Below, piece by piece: positions 35,893 to 45,810 of a DNA stretch of 64,000 nt. Origin of the DNA: Bacteroidaceae bacterium (GTDB lineage Bacteria; Bacteroidota; Bacteroidia; Bacteroidales; Bacteroidaceae). The notes under the pieces are model-generated. The model saw only the letters and a list, made by a program, of their open reading frames with translations. It was not told the origin of the DNA and searched no databases. Location of the stretch: positions 62,001 through 126,000 of the forward strand of contig JAFYOS010000025.1 of the NCBI GenBank assembly GCA_017560125.1, given 5' to 3'. The position numbers were made by a program, and so were the translations under genes. Position 1 is the stretch's first letter; every line of letters begins with the position of its first letter.

Positions 35893-36796
35893 AGAACTTG
35901 TATATCACACACCGGTGATGCTGAAAGAGAGTGTAGATAAAATGGAGATTGAGGGTAGCGCCATTTGCGCCGACCTTACATTCGGCGGTGGCGGACATTC
36001 GCGCGAAATACTATCGCGTCTGGGCAAGAACGGACACCTGTACAGTTTCGATCAGGACGAGGACGCCGAGAAGAATGCACCCGACGACAAGCGCTTCACC
36101 TTCGTACGTGGCAATTTCAGATATCTCTACAATTTCATGCGCTACTACGGCGTCGAGGGGCTCGATGCCATACTCGCCGACCTGGGCGTTTCGGGGCACC
36201 ACTTCGACGACGAGACACGCGGATTCTCGTTCCGTTTCGACGCCGACCTCGACATGCGCATGAACAAGCGCGGCGGCGAAACGGCAGCCGACCTGCTGAA
36301 CAACGCCAGCGAAGAAAAGCTCGCCGAAATATTCAAATTCTATGGCGAACTGAATTGCAGCCGCAAACTGGCCTCGGCCGTAGTAAAAAGAAGAGCAACC
36401 AAGCCCTTCAGACGCGTGAACGACCTGATAGAAACCGCCAAGCCCTTCTGCCCGCCCCAGCGCGAGAAGAAAGAGATGGCCAAGGTATTCCAGGCACTGC
36501 GCATAGAGGTGAACCACGAAATGGAAAGCTTGAAGGAGATGCTCGAGCAGTGCAAGGAGATATTGAAGCCCGGCGGTCGTCTGGTGGTAATAACCTATCA
36601 CTCCATTGAGGACCGTATAGTGAAGAACTTCATCAAGAGCGGCAATATCGAAGGAAAAATAGAGAAGGATTTCTTCGGACGAAGCACATCGCCCTTCGAT
36701 GTAAGCAAGATGATGACACCCACCGACGAGGAGCTCGAGAGAAACCCGCGATCACGAAGTGCAAAACTGCGAGTGGCGACAAAAAGAGAGGAGTAA
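35885..36796 (+). CDS. rsmH: 16S rRNA (cytosine-1402 N4) methyltransferase
   Basis: A 303-residue SAM-dependent methyltransferase acting on C1402 in the ribosomal P site. The N-terminal YHTPVMLKESVD and the SAM loop LTFGGGGHSREIL (about 30-42) are clear; LADLGVSGHHFDD and VVITYHSIEDRIVK are the conserved later motifs. Length is usual. Second gene of the dcw operon, translationally coupled to mraZ. Confidence 0.97.
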   Translation: MAEELVYHTPVMLKESVDKMEIEGSAICADLTFGGGGHSREILSRLGKNGHLYSFDQDEDAEKNAPDDKRFTFVRGNFRYLYNFMRYYGVEGLDAILADLGVSGHHFDDETRGFSFRFDADLDMRMNKRGGETAADLLNNASEEKLAEIFKFYGELNCSRKLASAVVKRRATKPFRRVNDLIETAKPFCPPQREKKEMAKVFQALRIEVNHEMESLKEMLEQCKEILKPGGRLVVITYHSIEDRIVKNFIKSGNIEGKIEKDFFGRSTSPFDVSKMMTPTDEELERNPRSRSAKLRVATKREE

Positions 36797-36801
36797 CGAC
36801 A

Positions 36802-37149
36802 ATGGAAGAGGCTAAAAAAACCAGCAAGAAGAAAAAGAAGACAGGCGGCATAATAAACCGCCTGTTCAACGGCCATCTGCTCAGGGACGAGAGGATAACG
36901 AAAAATTTCGGACTGTTTGCACTGATTACCGTATATATGGTGCTGTACGTGAGCAACAGATATGCCTTCCAGCAGGAGCTACACACAATATCGAACCTGA
37001 AAAAAGAGGTAAAAACACTTGAATACGACGTGCTCATACAGCAGAGCGAGCTATCGGAAAAGGGACGACAGTCGCACATAGAAAAGTATGTAAAAGAGAG
37101 CGAGAGCGAACTGGGAATAGCGACACAACCACCATTTTTAATTAAATAA
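36802..37149 (+). CDS. ftsL: FtsL-like division protein
   Basis: A 115-residue bitopic protein: Lys-rich cytoplasmic head (EEAKKTSKKKKKTGG), one membrane helix (about 37-55, NFGLFALITVYMVLYVSN) and a periplasmic coiled coil (ISNLKKEVKTLEYDVLIQQS). Sequence similarity is weak, as always for FtsL, but topology and position between rsmH and ftsI are diagnostic. It joins FtsQ and FtsB-like proteins to activate FtsWI. Confidence 0.85.
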   Translation: MEEAKKTSKKKKKTGGIINRLFNGHLLRDERITKNFGLFALITVYMVLYVSNRYAFQQELHTISNLKKEVKTLEYDVLIQQSELSEKGRQSHIEKYVKESESELGIATQPPFLIK

Positions 37150-37154
37150 CAGCG

Positions 37155-39311
37155 ATGTTCAAAGACAAAGACGACATAATATTCCGCTTCAAGCTACTGA
37201 TAATATTTTTCTTTGCCATCTGGGGAGTAGTCATCATAGCCAAAACCACCATTGTGATGACGCTCGAAAAGGAGACCTGGATGAAAGAGAAAAACAAGTA
37301 TGTCAAGCTGAACGTCCCCATAAAGCCACAGCGCGGTAACATACTGAGCGACAATGGCGAACTGCTTGTGAGCAGCCTACCACGCTACACCCCGTTCATC
37401 GACTTCAAATATACCGACAAGAACAAAAAAATAGAGGCTAAGATAAACCACGAGAAGGATTCGCTGTGGAACGCAGATGTAAAGAAGCTGAGCGAAGAGC
37501 TCAACAAATTTTACCCCGAGTGGAGCGCCCGAAAATTCGAACAGCACCTGATGAAGGGTAAGGCCGAAAAGGCAAGATACCACAAACTGCTACCCCGACA
37601 CGTGTCATACACACAGTTCAAGGAACTGAAGAAGCTGCCCATCCTGAACAAGAAAACAGCCATAAGCGGCTTCGGAGTGACAACCGACATGCAGCGCCAA
37701 AGGCCCTTCGGCTCGCTTGCCGAACACACCCTGGGCAAGATTCATGTGGAAAAAGACTCGGCCTATCGCGGCCTTGAGCTCAAATACGACTCGCTGTTGC
37801 GAGGCACACCCGGCGTAAAGCACCGCCAAAAGGTGGGCAAGAACTATCTCGACATAATAGATGTACCCGCCATTAACGGCGCCGACATACAGACCACGCT
37901 GAACGTGGAGATGCAGGATATATGCGAAACCGCGCTGAACAGTGAGCTTGTGAAGATAAACGGCGAATCGGGCCGTGTGATACTGATGGAGGTGGAAACT
38001 GGCGACATAAAATCGATTGTAAACCTGTCGCGCATTAGAGAGGGCGAATACAAGGAGATGGAAAGCTTCGTTTACGAAGTGAGCTCACCCGGCTCCATAT
38101 TCAAGACCATAGCCCTTGCCGCCGCACTCGAGGACAAGCTGATAACCCCGTACGACTCGGTGCCCCACCACAACAAGTCGCACATATTCTATGGCAAAAA
38201 GCCGACAACCGACACCGGCCACTACTCGAACGGCACACCGAAGCTGAGCGTGATAGAGGTGATGGAGCAGTCGTCGAACATCGGTATGGGCGAGATTATA
38301 AACAGGGGCTACAAAAAAGACCCGCAGAAATACATCGACCGACTGAAGAAAATGGGCGTCGATGACAAGTACGATGTACTGCTCGGTGCCAGAAGGCCCT
38401 ACATAAAGACACCGAAGGACAAAAACTGGTCGCTCATGGATCTTGTATCAATGTCGTTCGGATATGTGGTGGAAACAACACCGCTGAACATGGTTACCTT
38501 CTATAACACCATAGCCAACGGCGGACGCCAGATGAAACCGCGATTGGTGAAGAGGGTAATCAAGGACGGAGTGACGCTACAGGAATTCGAGCCCGAGGTA
38601 CTGCGCGAAGAAGCGCTGTCGAAACAGACCGTACAGGATTTGAAAATGATTCTATACGAGGTGGTTAACGATGTAAACGGCACAGGTAAGAGGGTAAAAT
38701 CGGAAAAATTCCCGATAGCAGGAAAGACCGGTACAGCACGAAGAGTGAAGCCCGGATTTGGCTACAACTACTCGCCCATGAAATACCTGCTCAGCTTCTG
38801 CGGATTCTTCCCTGCCGACAAGCCCAAATATACCTGCATAGTGCAGATTATTAAAGCGGGCCCCGGAAGCGGCGGCGGCATGTCGGGATTGGTATTCAAG
38901 GAGATAGCCGAACGAGTGATGGCCAAAAACCTGCGTTTGCCACTAGAGGCGGCCAAGGACACACTGAACGACCACACCCCAATAAGCAAGAGCGGCAACC
39001 TGAGCGCATCGAGCTATCTGCTCGACGAGCTCGACATTGACACAAAGAACAACGTCGATGATTCCGAGGATGCCAACATCTGGGGAAGCATGAAGTACGA
39101 AGAGGGCAAGCTATCCTTCGTGACACGAGAGATAAAAGAGGGATTGGTGCCCGATGTAAAAGGAATGGGAGCTAAAGACGCCGTCTATCTGCTGAAAAAA
39201 GCAGGCCTGAAGGTAGGCATGTCGGGATATGGCAAGGTGGCAACACAGAGCATCTCCCCGGGACAACGAGCCAATAAGGGTTCATATATACAAATAACGC
39301 TAAAACCATAA
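37155..39311 (+). CDS. ftsI: Division-specific penicillin-binding protein (transpeptidase)
   Basis: A 718-residue class B PBP that crosslinks septal peptidoglycan with FtsW. One membrane helix (about 13-35), a dimerisation domain and the transpeptidase: Ser314 in SPGSIFK with Lys317, the SSN motif at 373-375 and KTGT at 524-527. The C-terminus has a PASTA domain (about 655-718, GLVPDVKGMGAKDAVYLL), which E. coli FtsI lacks but Bacteroidota and Firmicutes proteins have. Confidence 0.96.
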   Translation: MFKDKDDIIFRFKLLIIFFFAIWGVVIIAKTTIVMTLEKETWMKEKNKYVKLNVPIKPQRGNILSDNGELLVSSLPRYTPFIDFKYTDKNKKIEAKINHEKDSLWNADVKKLSEELNKFYPEWSARKFEQHLMKGKAEKARYHKLLPRHVSYTQFKELKKLPILNKKTAISGFGVTTDMQRQRPFGSLAEHTLGKIHVEKDSAYRGLELKYDSLLRGTPGVKHRQKVGKNYLDIIDVPAINGADIQTTLNVEMQDICETALNSELVKINGESGRVILMEVETGDIKSIVNLSRIREGEYKEMESFVYEVSSPGSIFKTIALAAALEDKLITPYDSVPHHNKSHIFYGKKPTTDTGHYSNGTPKLSVIEVMEQSSNIGMGEIINRGYKKDPQKYIDRLKKMGVDDKYDVLLGARRPYIKTPKDKNWSLMDLVSMSFGYVVETTPLNMVTFYNTIANGGRQMKPRLVKRVIKDGVTLQEFEPEVLREEALSKQTVQDLKMILYEVVNDVNGTGKRVKSEKFPIAGKTGTARRVKPGFGYNYSPMKYLLSFCGFFPADKPKYTCIVQIIKAGPGSGGGMSGLVFKEIAERVMAKNLRLPLEAAKDTLNDHTPISKSGNLSASSYLLDELDIDTKNNVDDSEDANIWGSMKYEEGKLSFVTREIKEGLVPDVKGMGAKDAVYLLKKAGLKVGMSGYGKVATQSISPGQRANKGSYIQITLKP

Positions 39312-39323
39312 AAATAGTTACAT

Positions 39324-40781
39324 ATGCAACTGAACAACATAATAAAAGAGGTACAGTTCATTCAATTGATAATGCCCAACGACATACCCGAAATAACCGG
39401 TGTGAACATCGATTCGAGGTTGGTCAAAGGTGGCGACATGTTCATAGCCATGCGCGGAACACAAGTCGATGGACACAAATATATATCTGCGGCCGAAGAA
39501 CAGGGAGCGGCAGCTATCGTTTGCGAAACCCTGCCCGAACGTATCAACCCCAACGTTGCATATATAAAGGTAGCCGACAGCCAGGCCGTTGCCGGAAAGA
39601 TTGCAACGACCTTCTATGGCGACCCCTCTCAAAGACTGAAGCTGGTGGGTGTGACAGGAACAAACGGCAAAACCACTATTGCCACTCTGCTGTATGAGCT
39701 GTTCCGCGAAATGGGACACAAATGCGGATTGCTCTCGACCGTATGCAACTACATTGACGGCGCTGCATACCCCTCGACACACACCACACCCGATGTGATA
39801 TCGCTGAACTCGTTACTGGGCAAGATGGCCGACGAAGGATGCGAATATGTATTCATGGAGGTGAGCTCGCACTCGCTGGCACAGGAGCGCGTGGGCGGCT
39901 TGCGCTTCGCCGGAGGTATATTCACCAACCTCACACGCGACCACATGGATTTCCACAACACCATGGATGAGTATCTGCGTTGCAAAAAGAGCTTCTTCGA
40001 CAAGCTGCCATCGGACGCATTTGCCATCACCAACCTCGACGACAAGAACGGTCCTGTGATGGTGCAGAACACACGCGCCGATATCAAGAAATACTCGGCA
40101 CGCACACTGGGTGACTACAAGGGACGAATAGTGGAGACACATCTCGACGGCATGCTGTTGGAATTCAACCGCATAGAATTCACCACTCACCTTACAGGTC
40201 GCTTCAACGTGAGCAACCTGCTGGCCATCTTCGGCGCAGCGGTGGAGCTGGGCAAGGATCCCCAGGAGGTGCTACGCGTGCTCAGCAGCCTGAAGCCCGT
40301 ATCGGGACGATTCGAAACCATACACAGCAAGGAGGGCTACTCGGCCATCGTCGATTACGCCCACACCCCCGACGCCATAAAGAACGTGCTTGGCACGGTG
40401 AACGAGGTGTTACGCGGACGCGGCAGCATAATAACCGTGGTTGGCGCCGGCGGTAACCGCGACAAGGGCAAGCGCCCCATAATGGCCCAGGAGGCAGTGA
40501 AGGCAAGCTCGCGCGTGATAATAACATCGGACAACCCCCGCTTCGAGGAGCCGCAGGAGATTATAGACGACATGCTCGCCGGACTCGATAACGAGCAGAA
40601 AAAGAAGGTGATAAGCATCGTTGACCGCAAAGAGGCCATAAAGACAGCCTGTGCGCTTGCCAGCAAGGGCGACGTGGTGGTTATAGCCGGAAAAGGACAC
40701 GAGAACTACCAGGACATAAAGGGCGTAAAACACCACTTCGACGACAAAGAGGTAGTGAAAGAGATATTCAACAACCAATAA
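39324..40781 (+). CDS. murE: UDP-MurNAc-tripeptide synthetase, meso-diaminopimelate type
   Basis: A 485-residue Mur ligase that adds the third residue to UDP-MurNAc-L-Ala-D-Glu. The ATP loop VTGTNGKTT is near 110-118. The motif DNPR near 403 ([10 protein letters not shown]) is the selector for meso-diaminopimelate rather than lysine, so the cell wall is of the usual Gram-negative type. Fifth gene of the operon. Confidence 0.97.
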   Translation: MQLNNIIKEVQFIQLIMPNDIPEITGVNIDSRLVKGGDMFIAMRGTQVDGHKYISAAEEQGAAAIVCETLPERINPNVAYIKVADSQAVAGKIATTFYGDPSQRLKLVGVTGTNGKTTIATLLYELFREMGHKCGLLSTVCNYIDGAAYPSTHTTPDVISLNSLLGKMADEGCEYVFMEVSSHSLAQERVGGLRFAGGIFTNLTRDHMDFHNTMDEYLRCKKSFFDKLPSDAFAITNLDDKNGPVMVQNTRADIKKYSARTLGDYKGRIVETHLDGMLLEFNRIEFTTHLTGRFNVSNLLAIFGAAVELGKDPQEVLRVLSSLKPVSGRFETIHSKEGYSAIVDYAHTPDAIKNVLGTVNEVLRGRGSIITVVGAGGNRDKGKRPIMAQEAVKASSRVIITSDNPRFEEPQEIIDDMLAGLDNEQKKKVISIVDRKEAIKTACALASKGDVVVIAGKGHENYQDIKGVKHHFDDKEVVKEIFNNQ

Positions 40782-40791
40782 AAGTAAGACC

Positions 40792-42048
40792 ATGCTCAAC
40801 TACATATTCGAACTGATGCAGCAGTACAACGTACCCGGATGGCGACTATTCGGATACACCTCGTTCCGTGCACTTATAGCCATAGTGCTCGCACTGCTCA
40901 TTTCATCCATCTTCGGAGAGTATTTTATAAAATATTTCAAAAAACGACAGATATCGGAGACGCTGCGCGACCTTGACAAGACCAACCTGAAGGTGGGCGT
41001 ACCCACCATGGGCGGAATAATAATAATCGTTTCCATACTCATTCCCTGTCTGCTTATAGGTCGTCTGAACAACGTATATATGCTGTTGCTCATAATAACA
41101 ACCGTGTGGTTGGGCATTGTGGGCTTTGCCGACGACTACATAAAGACCTTCAAGAAGAACAAGGACGGAATACCGGGCAAGGTGAAAATTATTTCACAGG
41201 TGGGACTGGGATTGCTCATCGGCCTTACCCTGTATCTGAGCCCGCAGGCTGTGATGCGCGAAAATATATCTATTGAGCGCAACAACACCGTAGAAATACA
41301 GCACGAGAAAAAGGCCGTGAAGCTCACAAAGACCACTATACCTTTTATAAAGAGCCACAACCTCGACTACTCGGAGCTGACATCGTGCTTCGGCGAGTAT
41401 TCACAGGCGGCAGGATGGATTCTCTTTGTAATTGTAACCATATTCATTGTGACAGCCGTTTCGAACGGAGCGAACCTGAACGACGGTATGGATGGCATGC
41501 TGGCCGGCAACGCCGCCATCATAGGCGTGACGCTGGGACTGCTGGCCTACGTGTCGGGCCATGTGAACATGGCCGAGTACCTGAATATCATGTTCCTTCC
41601 GGGCAGCGAGGAGGTGGTGATATTCACCTGCGCATTCGTGGGAGCACTCATAGGCTTCCTGTGGTACAACGCCTTCCCCGCACAGGTATTCATGGGCGAC
41701 ACCGGCAGCCTCACCATCGGAGGTATTATAGCGGTGATTGCCATACTTATACACAAGGAGATATTGCTGGTGATATTGTGCGGAATATTTGTAGCCGAAA
41801 ACCTGTCGGTGATGCTGCAGGTGGCATATTTCAAGCAGGGCAAGAAAAAGGGCATCAAGCAGCGCATATTCAAATGCACCCCGCTTCACCACCACTACAC
41901 CATTTCCGATGAAAAGCTCGATAAAGAGAGCACATACCTTATAAGAAAACCATTGAAGCCCATGCACGAGGCCAAAGTAACATTGCGCTTTTGGATTGTA
42001 ACCATCGTGCTGGCCGCAATAACCATAATGACACTTAAAGTGAGATAA
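40792..42048 (+). CDS. mraY: Phospho-MurNAc-pentapeptide translocase
   Basis: A 418-residue integral membrane enzyme making lipid I from UDP-MurNAc-pentapeptide and undecaprenyl phosphate. Catalytic Asp residues lie in GFADDYIKT and NLNDGMDGML; the HHHYT motif near the C-terminus binds the nucleotide sugar. A periplasmic insertion (about 160-205, with charged sequence around ENISIERNNTVEIQ) makes it longer than the 360-residue E. coli protein, a Bacteroidota feature. Confidence 0.97.
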   Translation: MLNYIFELMQQYNVPGWRLFGYTSFRALIAIVLALLISSIFGEYFIKYFKKRQISETLRDLDKTNLKVGVPTMGGIIIIVSILIPCLLIGRLNNVYMLLLIITTVWLGIVGFADDYIKTFKKNKDGIPGKVKIISQVGLGLLIGLTLYLSPQAVMRENISIERNNTVEIQHEKKAVKLTKTTIPFIKSHNLDYSELTSCFGEYSQAAGWILFVIVTIFIVTAVSNGANLNDGMDGMLAGNAAIIGVTLGLLAYVSGHVNMAEYLNIMFLPGSEEVVIFTCAFVGALIGFLWYNAFPAQVFMGDTGSLTIGGIIAVIAILIHKEILLVILCGIFVAENLSVMLQVAYFKQGKKKGIKQRIFKCTPLHHHYTISDEKLDKESTYLIRKPLKPMHEAKVTLRFWIVTIVLAAITIMTLKVR

Positions 42049-42050
42049 CC

Positions 42051-43388
42051 ATGGAGAAAAGAATAGTCATACTTGGAGCAGGCGAAAGCGGTAGCGGTGC
42101 TGCCGTATTGGCCAAGAAACTCGGATTCGATGTATTTGTATCGGACTTCGGAAAAATAGGCGACCAATACAAGGAACTGCTCGACAGCCACCAGATTGAA
42201 TGGGAGGAGAAACAGCACACCGAGGAGAAGATTCTGAACGCTCAGGAGATAATAAAAAGCCCAGGAATTCCCAACGAGGCACCCATGGTGGTGAAGGCCA
42301 AGGAGGCCGGCATACCCATAATCTCGGAGATTGAATTCGCCGGACGATATACAAAGGCCAAGATGGTGTGTATCACCGGAAGCAACGGCAAGACAACCAC
42401 CACATCACTCATCTACCACATTTTCCGCGAAGCAGGCCTCAACGTGGGCTTGGCCGGCAACATAGGCAAGAGCCTTGCCTTGCAGGTAGCCGAGGGCGAC
42501 AAGGACTACTACATAGTGGAGCTCAGCAGTTTCCAGCTCGACAACATGTACGAATTCCGCGTGAACGTGGCCGTGCTTATGAACATCACCCCCGACCACA
42601 TGGATCGCTACGGATACGAAATGCAGAACTATGTGGATGCCAAATTCCGCATATTGCAGAACCAGCAGCCCGAGGATGCATTCATCTACTGGAGCGACGA
42701 CCCCATCATACGCCGCGAGCTCGAAAAATATTGCCACGGCAAGCTATACCCCTTTGCCGAGGAGAAGAAGGACGGCCTCGCAGCATACACCGATGGCCAG
42801 AAACTGGTGTTCACCGAGCCCACCCCCTTCAACATGGAGCAGGAGGAGCTTGCACTCACCGGCAAGCACAACCTGTACAATTCAATGGCTGCCGGCATAT
42901 CGGCCAACGTGGCAGGTATCCACAACAGCACCATTAAAGAGGCGCTCAGCAGCTTCACCGGCGTGGAGCACCGCCTTGAAAAGGTTGCCACTGTAAACGG
43001 CGTGGAGTATATAAACGACTCGAAAGCCACCAACGTGAACAGCTGCTGGTATGCACTGCAAAGCATGAAGAAAAAGACCGTGCTCATACTTGGCGGCAAG
43101 GACAAGGGTAACGACTATAGCGAAATAGCAGAGCTCGTAAAGGAGAAATGCAGCGCCCTGATATTCCTTGGAGCCGACAACAGCAAACTGCACGGCTTCT
43201 TCGGAGAATATGGCCTGCCTATCGCCGATGTAAGCTCCATGGCCGACTGCGTGAAAGCCGCAAGCGAAATGGCCAAGGAGGGCGAAACGGTGTTGCTGAG
43301 CCCATGCTGCGCCAGCTTCGACCTGTTCAAGAGCTACGAGGACAGAGGCACCCAGTTCAAAGAGGAGGTACATAAATTAGCACAATAG
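42051..43388 (+). CDS. murD: UDP-MurNAc-L-Ala:D-Glu ligase
   Basis: A 445-residue Mur ligase adding D-glutamate. The ATP loop ITGSNGKTTTTS is near 108-119, and ILGGKDKGNDY in the C-terminal domain binds the amino acid substrate. Two bases separate it from mraY and three from ftsW, indicating translational coupling. Confidence 0.97.
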   Translation: MEKRIVILGAGESGSGAAVLAKKLGFDVFVSDFGKIGDQYKELLDSHQIEWEEKQHTEEKILNAQEIIKSPGIPNEAPMVVKAKEAGIPIISEIEFAGRYTKAKMVCITGSNGKTTTTSLIYHIFREAGLNVGLAGNIGKSLALQVAEGDKDYYIVELSSFQLDNMYEFRVNVAVLMNITPDHMDRYGYEMQNYVDAKFRILQNQQPEDAFIYWSDDPIIRRELEKYCHGKLYPFAEEKKDGLAAYTDGQKLVFTEPTPFNMEQEELALTGKHNLYNSMAAGISANVAGIHNSTIKEALSSFTGVEHRLEKVATVNGVEYINDSKATNVNSCWYALQSMKKKTVLILGGKDKGNDYSEIAELVKEKCSALIFLGADNSKLHGFFGEYGLPIADVSSMADCVKAASEMAKEGETVLLSPCCASFDLFKSYEDRGTQFKEEVHKLAQ

Positions 43389-43391
43389 AAG

Positions 43392-44651
43392 ATGAGTAAA
43401 GGTATTACAAACAGATTGTTCAAGGGCGACAAGGTTACGTGGATAATCTTCGCCGCACTATTTGCGCTCTCGTTTGTGGAGGTATTCAGTGCCACCAGCC
43501 GCCTCACCTTCCGAAGCGAAAGCTACTGGTACCCCATAACCATGCACGTACGTTTCATGGCTATGGGCTTCGTGGCTGCATGGATTACGCACAACCTCCC
43601 TATGACGTGGTTCAAAAAACTCGCGTACGTAGCATACTGGGGAGGACTAGCGCTGCTTGTATATGCCACATTCTTCGGACAGACCAAGAACGACGCCTCG
43701 CGATGGGTTACCATCATGGGATTCAGCATACAGGCATCGGAATTTGCGAAATTGGGCCTTATAATGATGGTAGCCAATTTCCTTGGCGACTGGCAGAGCG
43801 ACCTTGAGACCGGCGCAAGAACCATGGGCAAGATACTGATAGCCACGGGAATGGTGTGTGGCCTCACATTCACCACTAACCTATCGACCACGCTGCTCGT
43901 CTGCTTCATCATATACCTGATGATGCTGCTAGGCAAGCTACCGCGTGCACTGATGCTCAAGTTCACAGGTATATGCATTCTATCGGGTGGTTTGCTGGGA
44001 GCAACCATAATGATGATACCCCCCAGCAGCGTGAAGGACACTAAGCTGGAGCGTGTGATTACCTGGCAGAACCGTGTGAAGGATTTTCTACCCTTCTTCA
44101 AGAGCGAGGCCGAGAAGAAAAAAAGCGACGATGGCAAGAGCGACCAACGTGTGCATGCCAACATTGCAATAGCATCGAGCGGCATCATCTTCGGCAAAGG
44201 GCCGGGCAATTCCGTTCAGCGCGACTTCTTGCCCGAGGCATACTCCGACCTCATTTATGCCATCATCATCGAGGAGTGGGGATTGATAATAGGATGCATA
44301 GGAGTGCTGTTGCTATACCTCACACTGCTCTACCACACCGGGCAGATTGCAAAGAACTGCGACGACCCGTTTGCCACCTACCTGGCATTGGGCTCGGCAC
44401 TGATGATAGGCACACACGCACTGTTCCACATGACAATTTCGGTGGGCTTGGGCCCCATCACAGGACAGCCGTTGCCACTGGTGAGCCGCGGTGGTTCGTC
44501 TATCATTGTGAACTGCATATACATTGGAATGATTTTGAGCATCAGCCGCTATGCACGCGAACTAAGGATAGCGAAAGAGAGAGCAAAACACAACAAGACA
44601 GACAAAGCGGATATAAACCCCTTGGTGGAAGCCGCAACAGAAGAACCTTAG
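43392..44651 (+). CDS. ftsW: Septal peptidoglycan polymerase FtsW (SEDS family)
   Basis: A 419-residue protein with about ten membrane helices. The SEDS landmarks are present: ASRWVTIMGFSIQASEFAKL early and GPITGQPLPLVSRGGSSI near the end. It polymerises lipid II at the septum with the FtsI product. A charged extracytoplasmic loop with KSEAEKKKSDDGKSDQ is longer than in E. coli. Confidence 0.96.
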   Translation: MSKGITNRLFKGDKVTWIIFAALFALSFVEVFSATSRLTFRSESYWYPITMHVRFMAMGFVAAWITHNLPMTWFKKLAYVAYWGGLALLVYATFFGQTKNDASRWVTIMGFSIQASEFAKLGLIMMVANFLGDWQSDLETGARTMGKILIATGMVCGLTFTTNLSTTLLVCFIIYLMMLLGKLPRALMLKFTGICILSGGLLGATIMMIPPSSVKDTKLERVITWQNRVKDFLPFFKSEAEKKKSDDGKSDQRVHANIAIASSGIIFGKGPGNSVQRDFLPEAYSDLIYAIIIEEWGLIIGCIGVLLLYLTLLYHTGQIAKNCDDPFATYLALGSALMIGTHALFHMTISVGLGPITGQPLPLVSRGGSSIIVNCIYIGMILSISRYARELRIAKERAKHNKTDKADINPLVEAATEEP

Positions 44652-44655
44652 AACT

Positions 44656-45810
44656 ATGAAAAAGAATTATAGAATAATAATAAGCGGAGGAGGAACCGGC
44701 GGACACATATTCCCTGCCCTCTCCATCGCCAATGCCATAAAGAGCAAATATCCCGACGCCGACATACTGTTCGTGGGTGCCGACAACAGGATGGAGATGC
44801 AGCGTGTGCCCGAAGCGGGATACCCCATAGTGGGACTGCCCATCATGGGATTCGACCGCAAGAACCTGCTGAAGAACATCAAGGTGCTTTGGAAGCTGTT
44901 CAAAAGCCAGTTGAAGGCCAAAAGAGTGATAAAGAAATTTGCTCCGCAGGTGGCAGTGGGTGTAGGCGGATATGCAAGCGGCCCCACACTGAGAATGGCT
45001 GCCAAGATGAACATCCCCACCGTCATTCAGGAGCAGAACTCATATGCAGGAGTGACAAATAAGCTGTTGGCCAAGAAGGCCAAGGTTATATGCGTGGCAT
45101 ACGATGGCATGGAGCGCTTCTTCCCGCACGAGAAGCTTAAACTGACCGGTAACCCTGTGCGCAACAACCTGCTGACACAGCAGGGCAGCCGCGAAGAGTG
45201 TGCCAAGGCCATGAGGCTCGACCCCGACAAGAAATGCATACTGCTGGTAGGCGGCAGCCTGGGAGCACGCAGCATGAACGAGAGCATGATAAGCTCGCTC
45301 GAGCAGATTGCGGCCAACCCCGACATCCAGTTCGTATGGCAGACCGGCAAATACTACTACAACGAGATAGTGGAACGCACCGAGAAGGCCGGAAAGCCCG
45401 CTAACCTTACAATCACCGATTTTGTATCGGACATGGCATCGGCACTGGGAATGGCCGACCTTGTGATATCACGCGCAGGCGCCGGCTCTATTTCCGAATT
45501 TGCTCTGCTGGGCAAGGCCGTGATATTGGTACCCTCGCCCAACGTTGCCGAGGATCATCAGACCAAAAACGCCATGGCGCTTGTGGAGAAGGATGCAGCA
45601 CTCTTTGTAAGCGACAGCGATGCAAAAGAGAAGCTCATTGCCACAGCACTGAAGACAATTGCCGACAACGAAAAACTGGAGCAGTTGAGCAAAAATATAA
45701 ATAAAATGGCCAAGCCCAAGGCGGCAGAAGAGATTGCCGAGGAGGTGATACTGCTTGCCGAAGCATACATAGAGAAAGAGACCAGACGCAAAAACGAAAA
45801 TCTGAAATGA
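44656..45810 (+). CDS. murG: Lipid II synthase (UDP-GlcNAc transferase)
   Basis: A 384-residue GT-B glycosyltransferase at the inner face of the membrane, converting lipid I to lipid II. GGGTGGHIFPAL at 10-21 and VGGYASGPTLRMA near 98 are the lipid-side motifs; ISRAGAGSISEFALLGKA near 273 binds the UDP-GlcNAc. It overlaps murC by 4 bases. Confidence 0.97.
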   Translation: MKKNYRIIISGGGTGGHIFPALSIANAIKSKYPDADILFVGADNRMEMQRVPEAGYPIVGLPIMGFDRKNLLKNIKVLWKLFKSQLKAKRVIKKFAPQVAVGVGGYASGPTLRMAAKMNIPTVIQEQNSYAGVTNKLLAKKAKVICVAYDGMERFFPHEKLKLTGNPVRNNLLTQQGSREECAKAMRLDPDKKCILLVGGSLGARSMNESMISSLEQIAANPDIQFVWQTGKYYYNEIVERTEKAGKPANLTITDFVSDMASALGMADLVISRAGAGSISEFALLGKAVILVPSPNVAEDHQTKNAMALVEKDAALFVSDSDAKEKLIATALKTIADNEKLEQLSKNINKMAKPKAAEEIAEEVILLAEAYIEKETRRKNENLK